A stretch of DNA of 64,000 bases from Longimycelium tulufanense (lineage in GTDB: Bacteria; Actinomycetota; Actinomycetes; Mycobacteriales; Pseudonocardiaceae). The stretch covers positions 1-64,000 of the forward strand of contig NZ_BMMK01000003.1 of the NCBI RefSeq assembly GCF_014645795.1, given 5' to 3'. A program made the position numbers and the translations under genes. This document shows positions 37,040 to 46,252 of the stretch, in pieces. A model generated the notes under the pieces. That model saw only the letters and a list, made by a program, of their open reading frames with translations. It ran no database searches and had not been told where the DNA came from. How positions within the stretch are numbered: the stretch's first letter is position 1; each line of letters opens with the position of its first letter.

Positions 37040-38104
37040 CTACTCGGATCGAGTGAACGCCGACAGGTAGACCTCCCGGTAGGCCGGAACCTCGCCCACA
37101 CCCCGTGCGGCGAGCAACGCATGCACCACGGCCCGTGTCACCACATCGGCAGCCGCCCCGCACACGACGTCCAGCGCCCCGGCCCTGGTCACGCTCGCGA
37201 AGACGTCGGTGTCCCCGCCCAGGTCGCGGGCGCCGGTCGCCAGGGTGAACAGGGTGTCGCCGTCGAACATCGAGTGCGCCGGGCGCAGCGCCCGAGCCAG
37301 CCCGTCCTGAGCCACGGTGGCGACCCGCCGGCACTCGGCCTTGGTCAGCGCCAGGTCGGTGGCAATCACGCCGAGCGTCGTGTTGAGCGGCTGCTTCGTG
37401 TGCACCAGCGCGGCCCGCGCGGCCTCGACCTCCCCTTTCTCCGGGGCACGCAGCCCGAACTCCCCCGGCAGCCCGAGCTGGGCCGCCCAGGGCAGGCCGC
37501 TGGCCAGGTCCACTGCCTCACCCATCGCGTTCAAAGCCACCAGCGCGCCCAGCACGGCACCGTCGGGCAACACCACGCTGGCCGTGCCGACCCCGCCCTT
37601 GAGGGAACCGACCGTGGCTCCCGTGCCCGCGCCGACGCAGCCCTGCGCGACCGGCCCCGCGGTGGCCGCCTCGCACGCGGCGTAGCCGAAGCCCGCGTCG
37701 GGGCGGTTGTCCCACTCGCCCCTGCCGAGGTCGAACAACACCGCCGCCGGCACGATCGGCACGACCTGGTGGGGCGCGGGGCCGACCGGGAAACCGTGCC
37801 CGCGCTCGGCCAGCCAGCGCATGACGCCGTCCGCCGCAGCCAACCCGAACGCGCTACCCCCGCCCAGGCAGATCCCGTGCACCTGCCCCACCAGCCGGGT
37901 GGGTTCGAGTGCCTCGGTCTCCCGGGTGCCGGGGCCGCCACCGCGGATGTCCACCCCGCCGACCGCGCCCTCGGGGGTTAGCACCACGGTCACCCCGGTC
38001 GCCCAGCCGTCGCCAAGGTGGTGATGGTGCCCGACGAGCACGCCGGGAACGTCGGTGATGGCGTTGCGTGGTCCGGGTCGCGGGTCCTCCGGCGGCGGGC
38101 TCAC
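37040..38104 (-). CDS. P1 family peptidase (DmpA/L-aminopeptidase-D-esterase type)
   Basis: 354 residues. GPRNAITDVPGVLVGHHH, GGPGTRETEAL, GICLGGGSAFGLAAADGVMRWL and GAGTGATVGSLKGGVGTAS are DmpA/BapA hallmarks. Such proteins self-cleave before a Ser or Thr nucleophile; ...NTTLGVIATDLALTK holds a candidate TTLGV site near residue 245. Acts as an aminopeptidase or amidase on D- or beta-amino acid peptides. Substrate unknown. GTG at 38104 overlaps the DUF2017 stop by 4 nt. Confidence 0.9.
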   Translation of the reverse strand: MSPPPEDPRPGPRNAITDVPGVLVGHHHHLGDGWATGVTVVLTPEGAVGGVDIRGGGPGTRETEALEPTRLVGQVHGICLGGGSAFGLAAADGVMRWLAERGHGFPVGPAPHQVVPIVPAAVLFDLGRGEWDNRPDAGFGYAACEAATAGPVAQGCVGAGTGATVGSLKGGVGTASVVLPDGAVLGALVALNAMGEAVDLASGLPWAAQLGLPGEFGLRAPEKGEVEAARAALVHTKQPLNTTLGVIATDLALTKAECRRVATVAQDGLARALRPAHSMFDGDTLFTLATGARDLGGDTDVFASVTRAGALDVVCGAAADVVTRAVVHALLAARGVGEVPAYREVYLSAFTRSE

Positions 38105-38679
38105 CCGGCGGCCACCGCCTGCACCAGGCTCTCCTGCACCCAGGTCAGCCACTGGTACACGCCGTAGTGCGGGCCACGGGGATCGTCGTCAGGCAGCATC
38201 TCGGGCATGTCATCGCTGACGTCCAGCGCGGTGCCCAGCGCGAGCCGCACGTCGTTGAGCGCGGACAGCCATGCCTCGGCCTCGCTCTCGCTGAGGCTCA
38301 CCTCGCCGCCGTCCCGGGGGCAGGTGTTGAGCACGGTCCCGGCCGCGCCGGTCTTGTGGTCCAGCAACGCGGGCTCGTGCAGCGAACGCATCGCCGCGGC
38401 GGCGTTGACGTCCTCGGCGGCCGAGGGCAGCGGATCACCGTCGACGTCGGTCTCGATGCGGTGGAAGTCCGGCAGCAGCCGGCCCAGGATCGGGTCCTCC
38501 GGCGGCGTGGAGTGGCCGGTGCGAATGCCGGTCAGCGCCGCCAGCTCGTCCCGCGGCTGCTCCTCGGCACGCGCGTCGAGCATGTCCTTGATCTGGCCGA
38601 CCATGCCGCGCACCAGCGCGGCCTCCTGCTGGTCGAGCACGCCGACGATCTGCGCGCCGTCGCGCTTCCAACCCCTCAT
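38101..38679 (-). CDS. DUF2017 family protein
   Basis: 192 residues. RGWKRDGAQIVGVLDQQEAALVRGMVGQIKDML and PEDPILGRLLPD and SESEAEAWLSALNDVRLALGTALDV are DUF2017 motifs. Conserved in actinobacteria between clpS and the P1 peptidase gene; likely linked to proteolysis, but the function is unknown. The start is chosen at ATG 38679 where similarity begins. 19 nt after clpS. Confidence 0.9.
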   Translation of the reverse strand: MRGWKRDGAQIVGVLDQQEAALVRGMVGQIKDMLDARAEEQPRDELAALTGIRTGHSTPPEDPILGRLLPDFHRIETDVDGDPLPSAAEDVNAAAAMRSLHEPALLDHKTGAAGTVLNTCPRDGGEVSLSESEAEAWLSALNDVRLALGTALDVSDDMPEMLPDDDPRGPHYGVYQWLTWVQESLVQAVAAG

Positions 38680-38698
38680 CCGTGTGCACCCAGCCGTC

Positions 38699-38998
38699 TC
38701 ACGAGTCGCGTTGCATGGTGGCCCACAGGCCGGCGGCGTGCAGCTTCGCCACATCGCCCTCGACCTTTTCCTTGGAACCCGAGGAGACGATCGCCCGGCC
38801 CTTGTGATGCACGTCCAGCATCAGCTTGGTGGCCTTCTCCCGGCTGTAGCCGAACAGCTTCTGGAACACGTACGTCACGTAGGACATCAGGTTGACCGGG
38901 TCGTTCCACACGACGGTCAGCCAGGGTCGGTCCTCGGCCCCGACCTCGTCCGTGGTCGGGTCGACCTGCGTCCGCTCCTGCTCCACGGGCGTGGTCAT
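38699..38998 (-). CDS. clpS: ATP-dependent Clp protease adaptor ClpS
   Basis: 99 residues. [27 protein letters not shown] is the ClpS core with the N-degron pocket (NDPVN, M, YV), followed by [20 protein letters not shown]. It delivers N-end rule substrates to ClpAP or ClpCP. First gene of the leftward conserved operon and divergent from pncB with 89 nt between starts. ATG at 38998. Confidence 0.96.
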   Translation of the reverse strand: MTTPVEQERTQVDPTTDEVGAEDRPWLTVVWNDPVNLMSYVTYVFQKLFGYSREKATKLMLDVHHKGRAIVSSGSKEKVEGDVAKLHAAGLWATMQRDS

Positions 38999-39087
38999 AC
39001 CTCCATGGTGGCATGCGTACACAGTGGGGTCGCCGAGATGGTCGGATCGGGGTCGCCCGGGGCGGTGACGTTCTAGGCTCACCGGTT

Positions 39088-40380
39088 ATGACCATCCCGT
39101 CGAGCACCGCTCTGTTCACGGACCATTACGAGCTGACGATGCTGGCCAGCGCGTTGCGCGATGGCACCGCCGAGCGCCGGTGCGTGTTCGAGGTGTTCGC
39201 CCGCCACCTACCCGACGGCCGTCGCTACGGGGTGGTGGCTGGCACCGAGCGGTTGATCCGCGCGTTGGAGAACTTCCGGTTCACCGAGGCCGAACTGGAC
39301 CGGCTCGGCAAGTCCGGGGTGGTCGACGACAACACCCTGCGGTGGCTGGCCGACTACCGGTTCCGCGGCGACGTCGACGGCTACCCCGAGGGCGAGTTGT
39401 ACTTCCCGGGCTCGCCGATCCTGGCTGTGGAGGGCACGTTCGCCGAGGCGGTCGTGCTGGAGACGATCACGTTGTCGATCCTCAACCACGACAGCGCCAT
39501 CGCGTCCGCCGCGGCACGCATGGTGTCGGCCGCCAACGGGCGGCGGATGATCGAGATGGGCTCGCGGCGCGCACACGAGGAGGCGGGGGTCGCTTCCGCC
39601 CGGGCCGCCTACCTCGCAGGTTTCACCGCCACGTCCAACCTGGAGGCGGGCCGGCGCTACGGCATCCCCACCGCCGGCACCTCCGCGCACGCCTTCGTGC
39701 TGCTGCACGACGACGAGGAAGCGGCCTTCCGCTCCCAGGTGACCACGCTGGGCCGGCAGACCACCCTGTTGGTGGACACCTACGACATCACCGCGGGCAT
39801 CGAGCGGGCGGTCCGGGTCGCCGGACCCGAGCTGGGCGCCGTCCGCATCGACTCCGGGGATCTCGGGGTCCTCGCGCGGCAGGCCCGCGAGCAGCTGGAC
39901 ACGCTGGGTGCGCGCAACACCAAGATCGTGGTGTCGGGAGACCTGGACGAGTTCGCCATCGCGGCGCTGCGGGCCGAGCCGGTGGACGCCTACGGGGTGG
40001 GCACGGCGGTCGTGACGGGTTCCGGGGCGCCCACCGCGGGCATGGTCTACAAGCTGGTGGAGGTCGATGAGCGGCCGGTGGCCAAGCGCAGCTCCCACAA
40101 GGAGTCCAAGGGCGGCCGCAAGGCCGCGCTGCGGCGGCACAAGCCCACCGGCACCGCGATCGAGGAGGTCGTCTACCGCGCCGCCGGACCGCGGCCCGAG
40201 CGCGGGGAGCACGATCGCGATCTGCAGATCCCGCTGATTCGCGGTGGACAACGGGTGTCCGGTTTGCCCACCCTGGAAGAGAGCAGGGAGCGGTTGCGCC
40301 GGGGGCTGGTGAGCGTCCCGTGGGAGGGCCTGAAGCTCTCGCACGGCGAGCCGGTCATCCCCACGGTGTTCATCACCTGA
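39088..40380 (+). CDS. pncB: Nicotinate phosphoribosyltransferase
   Basis: 430 residues. FTDHYELTMLASAL, EMGSRRAHEEAGVASARAAYLAGFTATSN (the active-site region with the phosphorylated-His-type neighbourhood) and VRIDSGDLGVLARQARE, SGDLDEFAIAAL, YGVGTAVVTGSGAPTAGMVYKLVE are the family motifs. It makes nicotinate mononucleotide for NAD salvage in the cytoplasm. ATG at 39088. Pairs with the following nicotinamidase gene. Confidence 0.95.
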   Translation: MTIPSSTALFTDHYELTMLASALRDGTAERRCVFEVFARHLPDGRRYGVVAGTERLIRALENFRFTEAELDRLGKSGVVDDNTLRWLADYRFRGDVDGYPEGELYFPGSPILAVEGTFAEAVVLETITLSILNHDSAIASAAARMVSAANGRRMIEMGSRRAHEEAGVASARAAYLAGFTATSNLEAGRRYGIPTAGTSAHAFVLLHDDEEAAFRSQVTTLGRQTTLLVDTYDITAGIERAVRVAGPELGAVRIDSGDLGVLARQAREQLDTLGARNTKIVVSGDLDEFAIAALRAEPVDAYGVGTAVVTGSGAPTAGMVYKLVEVDERPVAKRSSHKESKGGRKAALRRHKPTGTAIEEVVYRAAGPRPERGEHDRDLQIPLIRGGQRVSGLPTLEESRERLRRGLVSVPWEGLKLSHGEPVIPTVFIT

Positions 40381-40398
40381 GGTGAGGGGGTGCCCGCG

Positions 40399-40971
40399 AT
40401 GGCCAGGGCACTGATCGTGGTCGACGTCCAGAACGACTTCTGCGAGGGCGGCGCACTACCGGTGGCCGGTGGTGCCGAGACCGCGTCCGCGATCTCCCGG
40501 CACCTCGCCGAGGGCGGTTACGAGTACGTCGTCGCCACCCGCGACTACCACATCGATCCGGGCACGCACTTCAGCGCCGAGCCGGACTACGTCGACTCCT
40601 GGCCCCGCCACTGCGTGGTGGGCACACCGGGCGCCGACTTCCATCCCAACCTGGACACCGGGCAGTTCGACGCGGTGTTCGCCAAGGGGCAGTACGACTC
40701 CGGTTACTCCGGATTCGGCGGCGCGGACGAGAACGGCAGGCGGCTGGCCGACTGGCTGCGCGACCACGACGTGGACAAGGTGGACGTGGTCGGCATCGCG
40801 ACCGACCACTGCGTGCGGGCGACCTCGGTCGACGCCGCCCGCGAGGGCTTCGACACCCGGGTCCTGCTCGACCTGACGGTCGGCGTCGCCGAGCCCACGG
40901 TCGAGGCCGCCCTCGCGCAGATGCGGGACGCCGGGGTGCAGCTTTCGGGCACGCCCCACGTGGTGGCATGA
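40399..40971 (+). CDS. pncA: Nicotinamidase/pyrazinamidase
   Basis: 190 residues. VVDVQNDFCEGG carries the catalytic Asp, ATRDYHIDPGTHF the metal ligands (Asp49, His51, His57), FAKGQYDSGYSGF the catalytic Lys and GIATDHCVRATS the nucleophilic Cys. It converts nicotinamide to nicotinate, which PncB then uses; the gene is 18 nt after pncB. ATG at 40399 with GGTGAGGGGG upstream; GTG at 40390 possible. Confidence 0.95.
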   Translation: MARALIVVDVQNDFCEGGALPVAGGAETASAISRHLAEGGYEYVVATRDYHIDPGTHFSAEPDYVDSWPRHCVVGTPGADFHPNLDTGQFDAVFAKGQYDSGYSGFGGADENGRRLADWLRDHDVDKVDVVGIATDHCVRATSVDAAREGFDTRVLLDLTVGVAEPTVEAALAQMRDAGVQLSGTPHVVA

Positions 40972-41065
40972 GTCCCGGCGGCGTTACTGTCCCGTTCGCC
41001 CGTGCCCCTGGGAAGTCTTCACGGGGATGGCTAACAATGCCCGCCCCCTACTTTCCAGTTTAATT

Positions 41066-41092
41066 GATCTTGAATGGGGTGCGCAAGATCAC
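41066..41092. promoter_or_regulatory. Inverted repeat in the pncA-bioY gap
   Basis: TGATCTTG and CAAGATCA are perfect complements around 11 nt. GATCTTG recurs at 41101, again followed by GTGCGC as in the first copy. The region is AT-richer than average. It may be an operator or a weak terminator after pncA. The remainder of 40972-41442 (471 nt) shows no gene; no BioQ- or BirA-like site was recognised by eye. Confidence 0.35.
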
Positions 41093-41442
41093 AGAGGAGG
41101 GATCTTGGTGCGCTGAACCGCCGTCCGCGGAGCACCGGGCATGGGTTTCGCCCGCGCGGTGACACCGCGATGCGTGTGGTGCGTGCCAGAACTGGGCTAC
41201 GGATCGCCGTGACCAACGCCCATCCGCCGGGAAATGGCGTGTGGTCACAAGGGAAAGCGCGAATTGTCCCTTACTGCCCCGAGATTCGGCCGACCGCCAC
41301 TGGTGACACGCATGATCTTCGTCACGGTATGCAAGGTTCTTTGTTGCTTCCCGACAACGTCCGCTGACGGGTTGGCGAGTTAATGTCCGATCGGAAACCG
41401 GCGGTCCACCCGCCGTCGAGCCCACCAACCGTGGAGGTCCTC

Positions 41443-42039
41443 GTGTCCGTTGCCGTACGCCCGGTCGGCATCACGCGCCCGCGCGTGGTGCTGGCCGACC
41501 TCGTCCCCGGCGCCCTGGCCCGCGACATCGCCCTGGTGGCCGCCGGCGCCGGCCTGACCGGCCTGCTCGCCCAGGTCGCCCTCCCGGTGCCGGGCACCCC
41601 GGTGCCGGTCACCGGCCAGACCTTCGCCGCCCTGCTCGTCGGTGCCGCGCTGGGCTGGCAGCGGGGTGCGGCGTCGATGGCGCTGTACCTGCTCGCCGGC
41701 ATGGCGGGGGTGCCGTGGCTCGCCGGGGGTGCGTCCGGCTGGGCCGCAGCGAGCTTCGGCTACGTCGTCGGCCTGGTGTTCGCCGGTGCCCTGGTCGGCG
41801 CGCTCGCCGGCCGCGGCGGTGACCGCACCCCGTTGCGCACGGCCGGCACGATGGTTCTCGGCAACCTGGCCATCTACGCCGTCGGCGTGCCGTGGCTGAT
41901 GGCGGTCACCGGCTTCGACCTCGCCAACGCCCTGGCCAGGGGCGTGCTGCCGTTCCTGCTCGGCGACGCGCTCAAGATCGCGCTCGCGGTCGGGCTGCTG
42001 CCCGGCGCCTGGAGCCTGGTCCGCCGGTTCCGGGGCTGA
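41443..42039 (+). CDS. bioY: Biotin transporter BioY
   Basis: 198 residues, six membrane helices. VPGTPVPVTGQTFAALLVGAALGWQRGAASMALYLLAGMAGVPW is the BioY signature (PVPVTGQT and the YLLxGxxGxPVF-like segment). It is the substrate-binding S component of biotin ECF import or works alone. GTG at 41443 is favoured by GGAGG; an in-frame ATG at 41383 would add 20 residues. No BioM or BioN gene is adjacent. Followed by a strong hairpin. Confidence 0.93.
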   Translation: MSVAVRPVGITRPRVVLADLVPGALARDIALVAAGAGLTGLLAQVALPVPGTPVPVTGQTFAALLVGAALGWQRGAASMALYLLAGMAGVPWLAGGASGWAAASFGYVVGLVFAGALVGALAGRGGDRTPLRTAGTMVLGNLAIYAVGVPWLMAVTGFDLANALARGVLPFLLGDALKIALAVGLLPGAWSLVRRFRG

Positions 42040-42053
42040 CCGGCCACCGTGCC

Positions 42054-42092
42054 CGCTCCGCGCACCCTCGTGCGCCAGGGGTGCGCGGAGCG
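42054..42092. terminator. Bidirectional terminator hairpin
   Basis: CGCTCCGCGCACCC and GGGTGCGCGGAGCG form a perfect 14-bp stem with an 11-nt loop, between bioY and the convergent lipoprotein gene. Confidence 0.75.
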
Positions 42093-42101
42093 CCTGGCGG
42101 T

Positions 42102-42551
42102 TCAGCACGTGCTGGTGGCGTCGTCGTTCGCGCCGGAGGCCAGCGGCCGGACCCGGTCGAGGTCCACCACCGTCGAGCGCAGCTGGTAACGCACGGCCCC
42201 CCTGGCGTCGAGTACCGAGGCGTTGACCTGCACCCGGCCGGCCGCGGCGAGGTCCCCCCAGCGCTCGACCTCCCAGCCGGGCGGCTGGCCGAACAACGCC
42301 ACGCGCAGCGGCGGGTTGGAGATCCTGGTGCGGGCTCGGGCCAGCTCGCCCTCGGCCGAGCGGTTCGTGATCACCAGCTCCACCTCGTCACCCACCGAAC
42401 AGGCGCCGAGCACGGCCACCACCGCGTCGTTCTTGTCCCGGCCAACCAGGATCCGCCCCCGCTCCTCCGGCTGGCAGCCGGTCAGCGCGAGCGTGGTCAC
42501 GGCCAGCAGCGGCAGCCATCGGCGAACACGGGGAACGGACACGAGATGCAT
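42102..42551 (-). CDS. Putative lipoprotein of unknown function
   Basis: 149 residues. A signal sequence (VSVPRVRRWLPLLAVTTLALTGC) ends in a lipobox at residue about 25, so the protein is expected to be anchored at the outer face of the membrane. The mature part has two more Cys (GACSVGDEVE and the C-terminal Cys) and a predicted beta-sandwich (VVAVLGACSVGDEVELVITN). No known family recognised. The start could be ATG 42551 or GTG 42542. Divergent from the nucleotidyltransferase gene. Confidence 0.7.
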   Translation of the reverse strand: MHLVSVPRVRRWLPLLAVTTLALTGCQPEERGRILVGRDKNDAVVAVLGACSVGDEVELVITNRSAEGELARARTRISNPPLRVALFGQPPGWEVERWGDLAAAGRVQVNASVLDARGAVRYQLRSTVVDLDRVRPLASGANDDATSTC

Positions 42552-42672
42552 CCTGGCGTGCTCCATCCGGCCGAACGCCCCCCTGAGACCGTCCCGTGAG
42601 GGAACCGGCATCGGATCGTCTTCCCCGACGACACTGCCCCCACCCGCCTCGGGATCGGTAGCGTCGGCGACC

Positions 42673-43458
42673 ATGATCGACGACGACCGTCCCGCGTTAC
42701 CCGCGGCCGCGCGGGCCGCCGCGGCCGAGCACCTGGCGCGGCTGGACAGCGCCGCCCCGGGCCTGGTGCGCGGCCTGCACGTGATCGGCTCGGCGGTGCT
42801 GGACGACTACCAGCCGGGACGCTCCGACCTGGACGTGGTGGCCGAGCTGGCCCGCGAACCGAACCCGGCCGACCTGGCCGCCCTGGCGGGCGCGCACACC
42901 GGCCCCGGCATCCACGTGGAGGCGCTCTACGTCCGACCCGGCGAGCTGGCGGGACCACCCGAGGAGGCGGCCGGCGGTCCGTGGGTCAACTCGGGCGACT
43001 TCAACGCCACCGACCGCTCCTTCTGGCTCAACCCGGTGACCTGGCTCCAGCTCGACCGGTACCGGGTGACGGTGCGCGGGGACGAGCCCCGCCCACCCGT
43101 CGACATGGCCCGGGTGCGGGACTTCTGCCGGGGCAACCTGGCCTCTTACTGGGCGTCCCTGCTGCAGCAGGTGGAGCTGCTGCTCGCGCTGCGCTCCCCG
43201 GGCGAGGAGATGCTGGCACAGTCGATCATGTGGGTGGCTTTCGGGCCGCCCCGGCTGTGGCACACGATCACCACCGGTGAGGTCGTGAGCAAGACGCGCG
43301 GCGCGGAGCTGGCCATGTCGGCCTGGCCGGATCTGGCCGGACCGCTGCGGGAGCTGGTCGCGGTGCGGGCGGGCGCGAAGAGGGTTCTCACCACCGAGCA
43401 CGCCAGGGCCGCCGTGGATCTCGGTCGCCGGATCCTGGCCGAGGCTGGCGTGTCCTGA
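42673..43458 (+). CDS. Nucleotidyltransferase domain/DUF4111-like protein
   Basis: 261 residues. LHVIGSAVLDDYQPGRSDLDVV is the GSx(9)DxD nucleotidyltransferase motif as in aminoglycoside adenylyltransferases, followed by a helical C-terminal half with NPVTWLQLDRYRVTVRG and MWVAFGPPRLWHTITTGEVVSKT, similar to DUF4111. An ANT-type antibiotic-resistance role is possible but not shown; it may modify another small molecule. ATG start. It lies 27 nt before dinG on the same strand. Confidence 0.8.
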   Translation: MIDDDRPALPAAARAAAAEHLARLDSAAPGLVRGLHVIGSAVLDDYQPGRSDLDVVAELAREPNPADLAALAGAHTGPGIHVEALYVRPGELAGPPEEAAGGPWVNSGDFNATDRSFWLNPVTWLQLDRYRVTVRGDEPRPPVDMARVRDFCRGNLASYWASLLQQVELLLALRSPGEEMLAQSIMWVAFGPPRLWHTITTGEVVSKTRGAELAMSAWPDLAGPLRELVAVRAGAKRVLTTEHARAAVDLGRRILAEAGVS

Positions 43459-43485
43459 CGGCTCCAGGCGGTAGCGTCACCGGTC

Positions 43486-45573
43486 GTGTCGTCCCCCACC
43501 CTGGAGTCCGCCAGCAACGCCACCGGCAGCGCCGAGGTGCCGGGGGTCGGTGACCTGCTCGCCGCGGCCGTGGCCGCACTCGGCGGCGCGGAGCGGCCCG
43601 GCCAGGTCGCGATGGCCGAGGCGGTGGCCCGGGCGATCCGCACCGGCGAGCACCTGGCGGTCCAGGCGGGCACCGGCACCGGGAAGTCGTTGGCCTACCT
43701 CGTGCCGGCGCTGCGACACGCCCTCACCGAGGATGCGACCGTGGTGGTCTCCACCGCGACCATCGCGCTGCAGCGCCAGCTCGTCGATCGCGACCTTCCC
43801 CGACTGACCGAGGCACTCGCGCCGATGCTGGGCCGCAAGCCCCGGTTCGCGATCCTCAAGGGCCGGCGCAACTATCTCTGCCTGCACCGGCTGCACGAAG
43901 GGGCACCCGAAGAACCGGCCGAAAAGGGCCTGTTCGACCCCCGCGCGGTGTCGGCACTGGGGCGGCAGATGCAGCGGCTGCACGAGTGGTCCTCGGAGAC
44001 CGGGACCGGCGACCGCGACGAGCTCGTGCCAGGGGTGAGCGAACTGGCGTGGCGGCAGGTCTCGGTGACCGCCCGGGAGTGTCTCGGCGTCTCCCGCTGC
44101 CCGGTGGGCACCGACTGCTTCGCCGAGCGAGCACGGGCCGAGGCCGGTCGGGCCGATGTTGTGGTCACCAACCACGCGCTGCTGGCGATCGACGCACTGG
44201 AGGGCTATCCGGTGCTTCCCGAGCACGACGTGGTCGTGGTCGACGAGGCACACGAGCTGGTCGACCGGGTGACCTCGGTGGCCAGCGCCGAGCTGTCGGC
44301 GGCCGCGATCACCGCCGCGGCCCGGCGCTGCGGGCGCCTGGTGGACGAGCAGATCGCCGACCGGCTGGCCGAGGCCGGCGACGGGCTGGCGCTCGCACTC
44401 GGCGAACTCTCCCCGGGCCGGCTCGACGAACTGGCGCAGCCGCTGGCCGGGGCGGTTGCGGCGGTGCGCGACGCCGCGCACGCCTGCATCACCGCGCTCG
44501 GCCCGGAGCGCAGGGAGGACGTCGAGGGCAGCACGGCTCGCAAGCTCGCCCTGGCGTTGCTGGAGGAGGTGCACGACACGGCGGTGCGACTGCTCACCGC
44601 GTTCAAACCGCCGGAGTCGGAGCGCTTCGACGTGGTGTGGGTGTCCGGCGGGATCAGCCAGGACCAGGTGCGGCCGGCCACGCTGAAGGTGGCACCGTTG
44701 ACCGTGGGCGGGTTGTTGCGGGAGCGGTTGTTCGGGCCACGCTCGGTAGTGCTGACATCGGCGACGCTGACGCTGGGCGGCACGTTCGACACGCTGGCCC
44801 GGCAGTGGGGGTTGCCACCGTCGCCGGTTCCGGCCCGATCAGCACCGGGCGCCGCGACCGAGAAGGAACCACCTGCGGACGACACCGGTTCGCCCGATGT
44901 GGATGGTCCACGGTGGACCGGGCAGGACGTCGGCTCACCGTTCGAGTACCGCCGTAGCGGGATCCTCTACCTGGCAAGGCATATGCCACCGCCGGGACGG
45001 GACGGCCTGCCGCCGCAGTACCTCGACGAGCTGGCGGGGCTGGTCGAGGCGGCCGGTGGCCGCACCCTCGGTCTGTTCTCCTCCATGCGCGCGGCCAAAC
45101 AGGCCACGGAGGCGCTGCGGGAACGGATCGACTTTCCCGTGCTGTGCCAGGGAGACGACTCGACCGCGTTGCTGGTCAGACAGTTCGCCGAGGACACCCC
45201 GACCTGCCTGTTCGGAACCCTGTCGCTGTGGCAGGGGGTGGACGTGCCCGGTCCGTCCCTGCAGCTGGTGGTGATGGACCGGATCCCGTTCCCACGCCCG
45301 GATGACCCACTGGCCTCGGCCCGCCAACGTGCCGTCACCGCCCGCGGTGGCAACGGTTTCCTTTCGGTGGCCGCCACACACGCCGCTCTGCTGCTCGCCC
45401 AGGGCGCGGGCCGCCTGCTGCGATCCACCGACGACCGCGGCGTGGTCGCGATCCTTGACCCGCGCCTGGCCACCGCGCGCTACGGGAGCTTCCTAAGGGC
45501 TTCCCTGCCGCCGTTCTGGACAACCCACGATCCCGAGGTCGTCCGCTCCGCTCTCCGCCGGATCAATGGCTGA
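43486..45573 (+). CDS. dinG: ATP-dependent DNA helicase of the DinG/XPD type
   Basis: 695 residues. Walker A GTGTGKSLAY (about residue 63), VVVVDEAHELVD (DEAH), and late motifs LGTLSLWQGVDVPG and QGAGRLLRSTDDRG are seen. Four Cys (RRNYLC, ECLGVSRCPVGTDCF) lie where the 4Fe-4S cluster sits. It unwinds DNA with 5' overhangs, R-loops or G-quadruplexes. GTG at 43486. Neighbours pncB in mycobacteria as well, where it is Rv1329c (recalled). Confidence 0.94.
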   Translation: MSSPTLESASNATGSAEVPGVGDLLAAAVAALGGAERPGQVAMAEAVARAIRTGEHLAVQAGTGTGKSLAYLVPALRHALTEDATVVVSTATIALQRQLVDRDLPRLTEALAPMLGRKPRFAILKGRRNYLCLHRLHEGAPEEPAEKGLFDPRAVSALGRQMQRLHEWSSETGTGDRDELVPGVSELAWRQVSVTARECLGVSRCPVGTDCFAERARAEAGRADVVVTNHALLAIDALEGYPVLPEHDVVVVDEAHELVDRVTSVASAELSAAAITAAARRCGRLVDEQIADRLAEAGDGLALALGELSPGRLDELAQPLAGAVAAVRDAAHACITALGPERREDVEGSTARKLALALLEEVHDTAVRLLTAFKPPESERFDVVWVSGGISQDQVRPATLKVAPLTVGGLLRERLFGPRSVVLTSATLTLGGTFDTLARQWGLPPSPVPARSAPGAATEKEPPADDTGSPDVDGPRWTGQDVGSPFEYRRSGILYLARHMPPPGRDGLPPQYLDELAGLVEAAGGRTLGLFSSMRAAKQATEALRERIDFPVLCQGDDSTALLVRQFAEDTPTCLFGTLSLWQGVDVPGPSLQLVVMDRIPFPRPDDPLASARQRAVTARGGNGFLSVAATHAALLLAQGAGRLLRSTDDRGVVAILDPRLATARYGSFLRASLPPFWTTHDPEVVRSALRRING

Positions 45574-45635
45574 GCTCCGCCGGTTCCGCCCTGGAGAGGG
45601 CGAAACCGGCGGGGCGTGGTCGAGCGATCTCATCG

Positions 45636-45890
45636 TCAGCCGTGGCGGCGGACGGTGTACTGGCGTGGGTTACCGAGCGGACGGGGCTGGCTTCGCACCG
45701 GACCCCAGCCGTCGAAGCGGACTCCCTTGCCCGCCTTGCGCCGTTCCCGCCTGCTGAGCGGCACCTGGTCGCCGTCGCCGGTCGTGGCGTCAACGAGGGG
45801 ATTTCCGTTCTGGGTCAATGTGATCCTCTGCTCCGGCACATCGGTACGGGGACGGTTGGTGGCGGTGTTCCGTTCCGGGCGTACAGCCAT
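45636..45890 (-). CDS. Small basic protein of unknown function
   Basis: 84 residues from an ATG with GAGGAGG 7 nt upstream, which is the main reason to call it. It carries SRRERRKAGKG and ends PLGNPRQYTVRRHG, with an N-terminal disordered Thr/Asn/Pro-rich region. Similar short Arg-rich proteins occur in many actinobacteria, role unknown; nucleic-acid binding is a guess. It is convergent with dinG with 62 nt between. Confidence 0.6.
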   Translation of the reverse strand: MAVRPERNTATNRPRTDVPEQRITLTQNGNPLVDATTGDGDQVPLSRRERRKAGKGVRFDGWGPVRSQPRPLGNPRQYTVRRHG

Positions 45891-46252
45891 GGATGGCCTC
45901 CTCTGGTTCGAACGCTGAGGTGCCAGCACGAGGACTTCACGAAGCGACGAGCGGAGGTGGGTATCACCAGCATCGACGAGCGGCACCGCACAGCGGCGGG
46001 ACATGGTTCGAGAAAGAGGTGGCGTCACAGCCGGAATGCGGCTGGCGCGGCGCTGACAGCGCGGGAACATCCTCAGAGGATCATGCCAGGAACCGTACAG
46101 GGCGCGTATCCCCCCGCGCACGGCATTTTTGACCAGGGCAAACAGCACCCTGCTACGCCACCCACAGCCGTTCGGCGATCCCGGTCGCGGCGTCATAGCC
46201 CACCACGCCGCCGCGACCTCGCCGGCACAGGTCCTGCGGTGCTGCCCCAAGG
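45891..46252. other. Intergenic stretch, no firm gene
   Basis: Open frames here read poorly on both strands. It holds the upstream region of the small basic gene (minus strand), including an AT-rich patch near 46127-46135. No clear hexamers, hairpin or RNA was identified. Confidence 0.3.

Noticed and set aside
42673-43458. Confirmed aminoglycoside resistance gene
   Set aside because: Only the nucleotidyltransferase motif is visible; substrate residues could not be matched to a known ANT enzyme.
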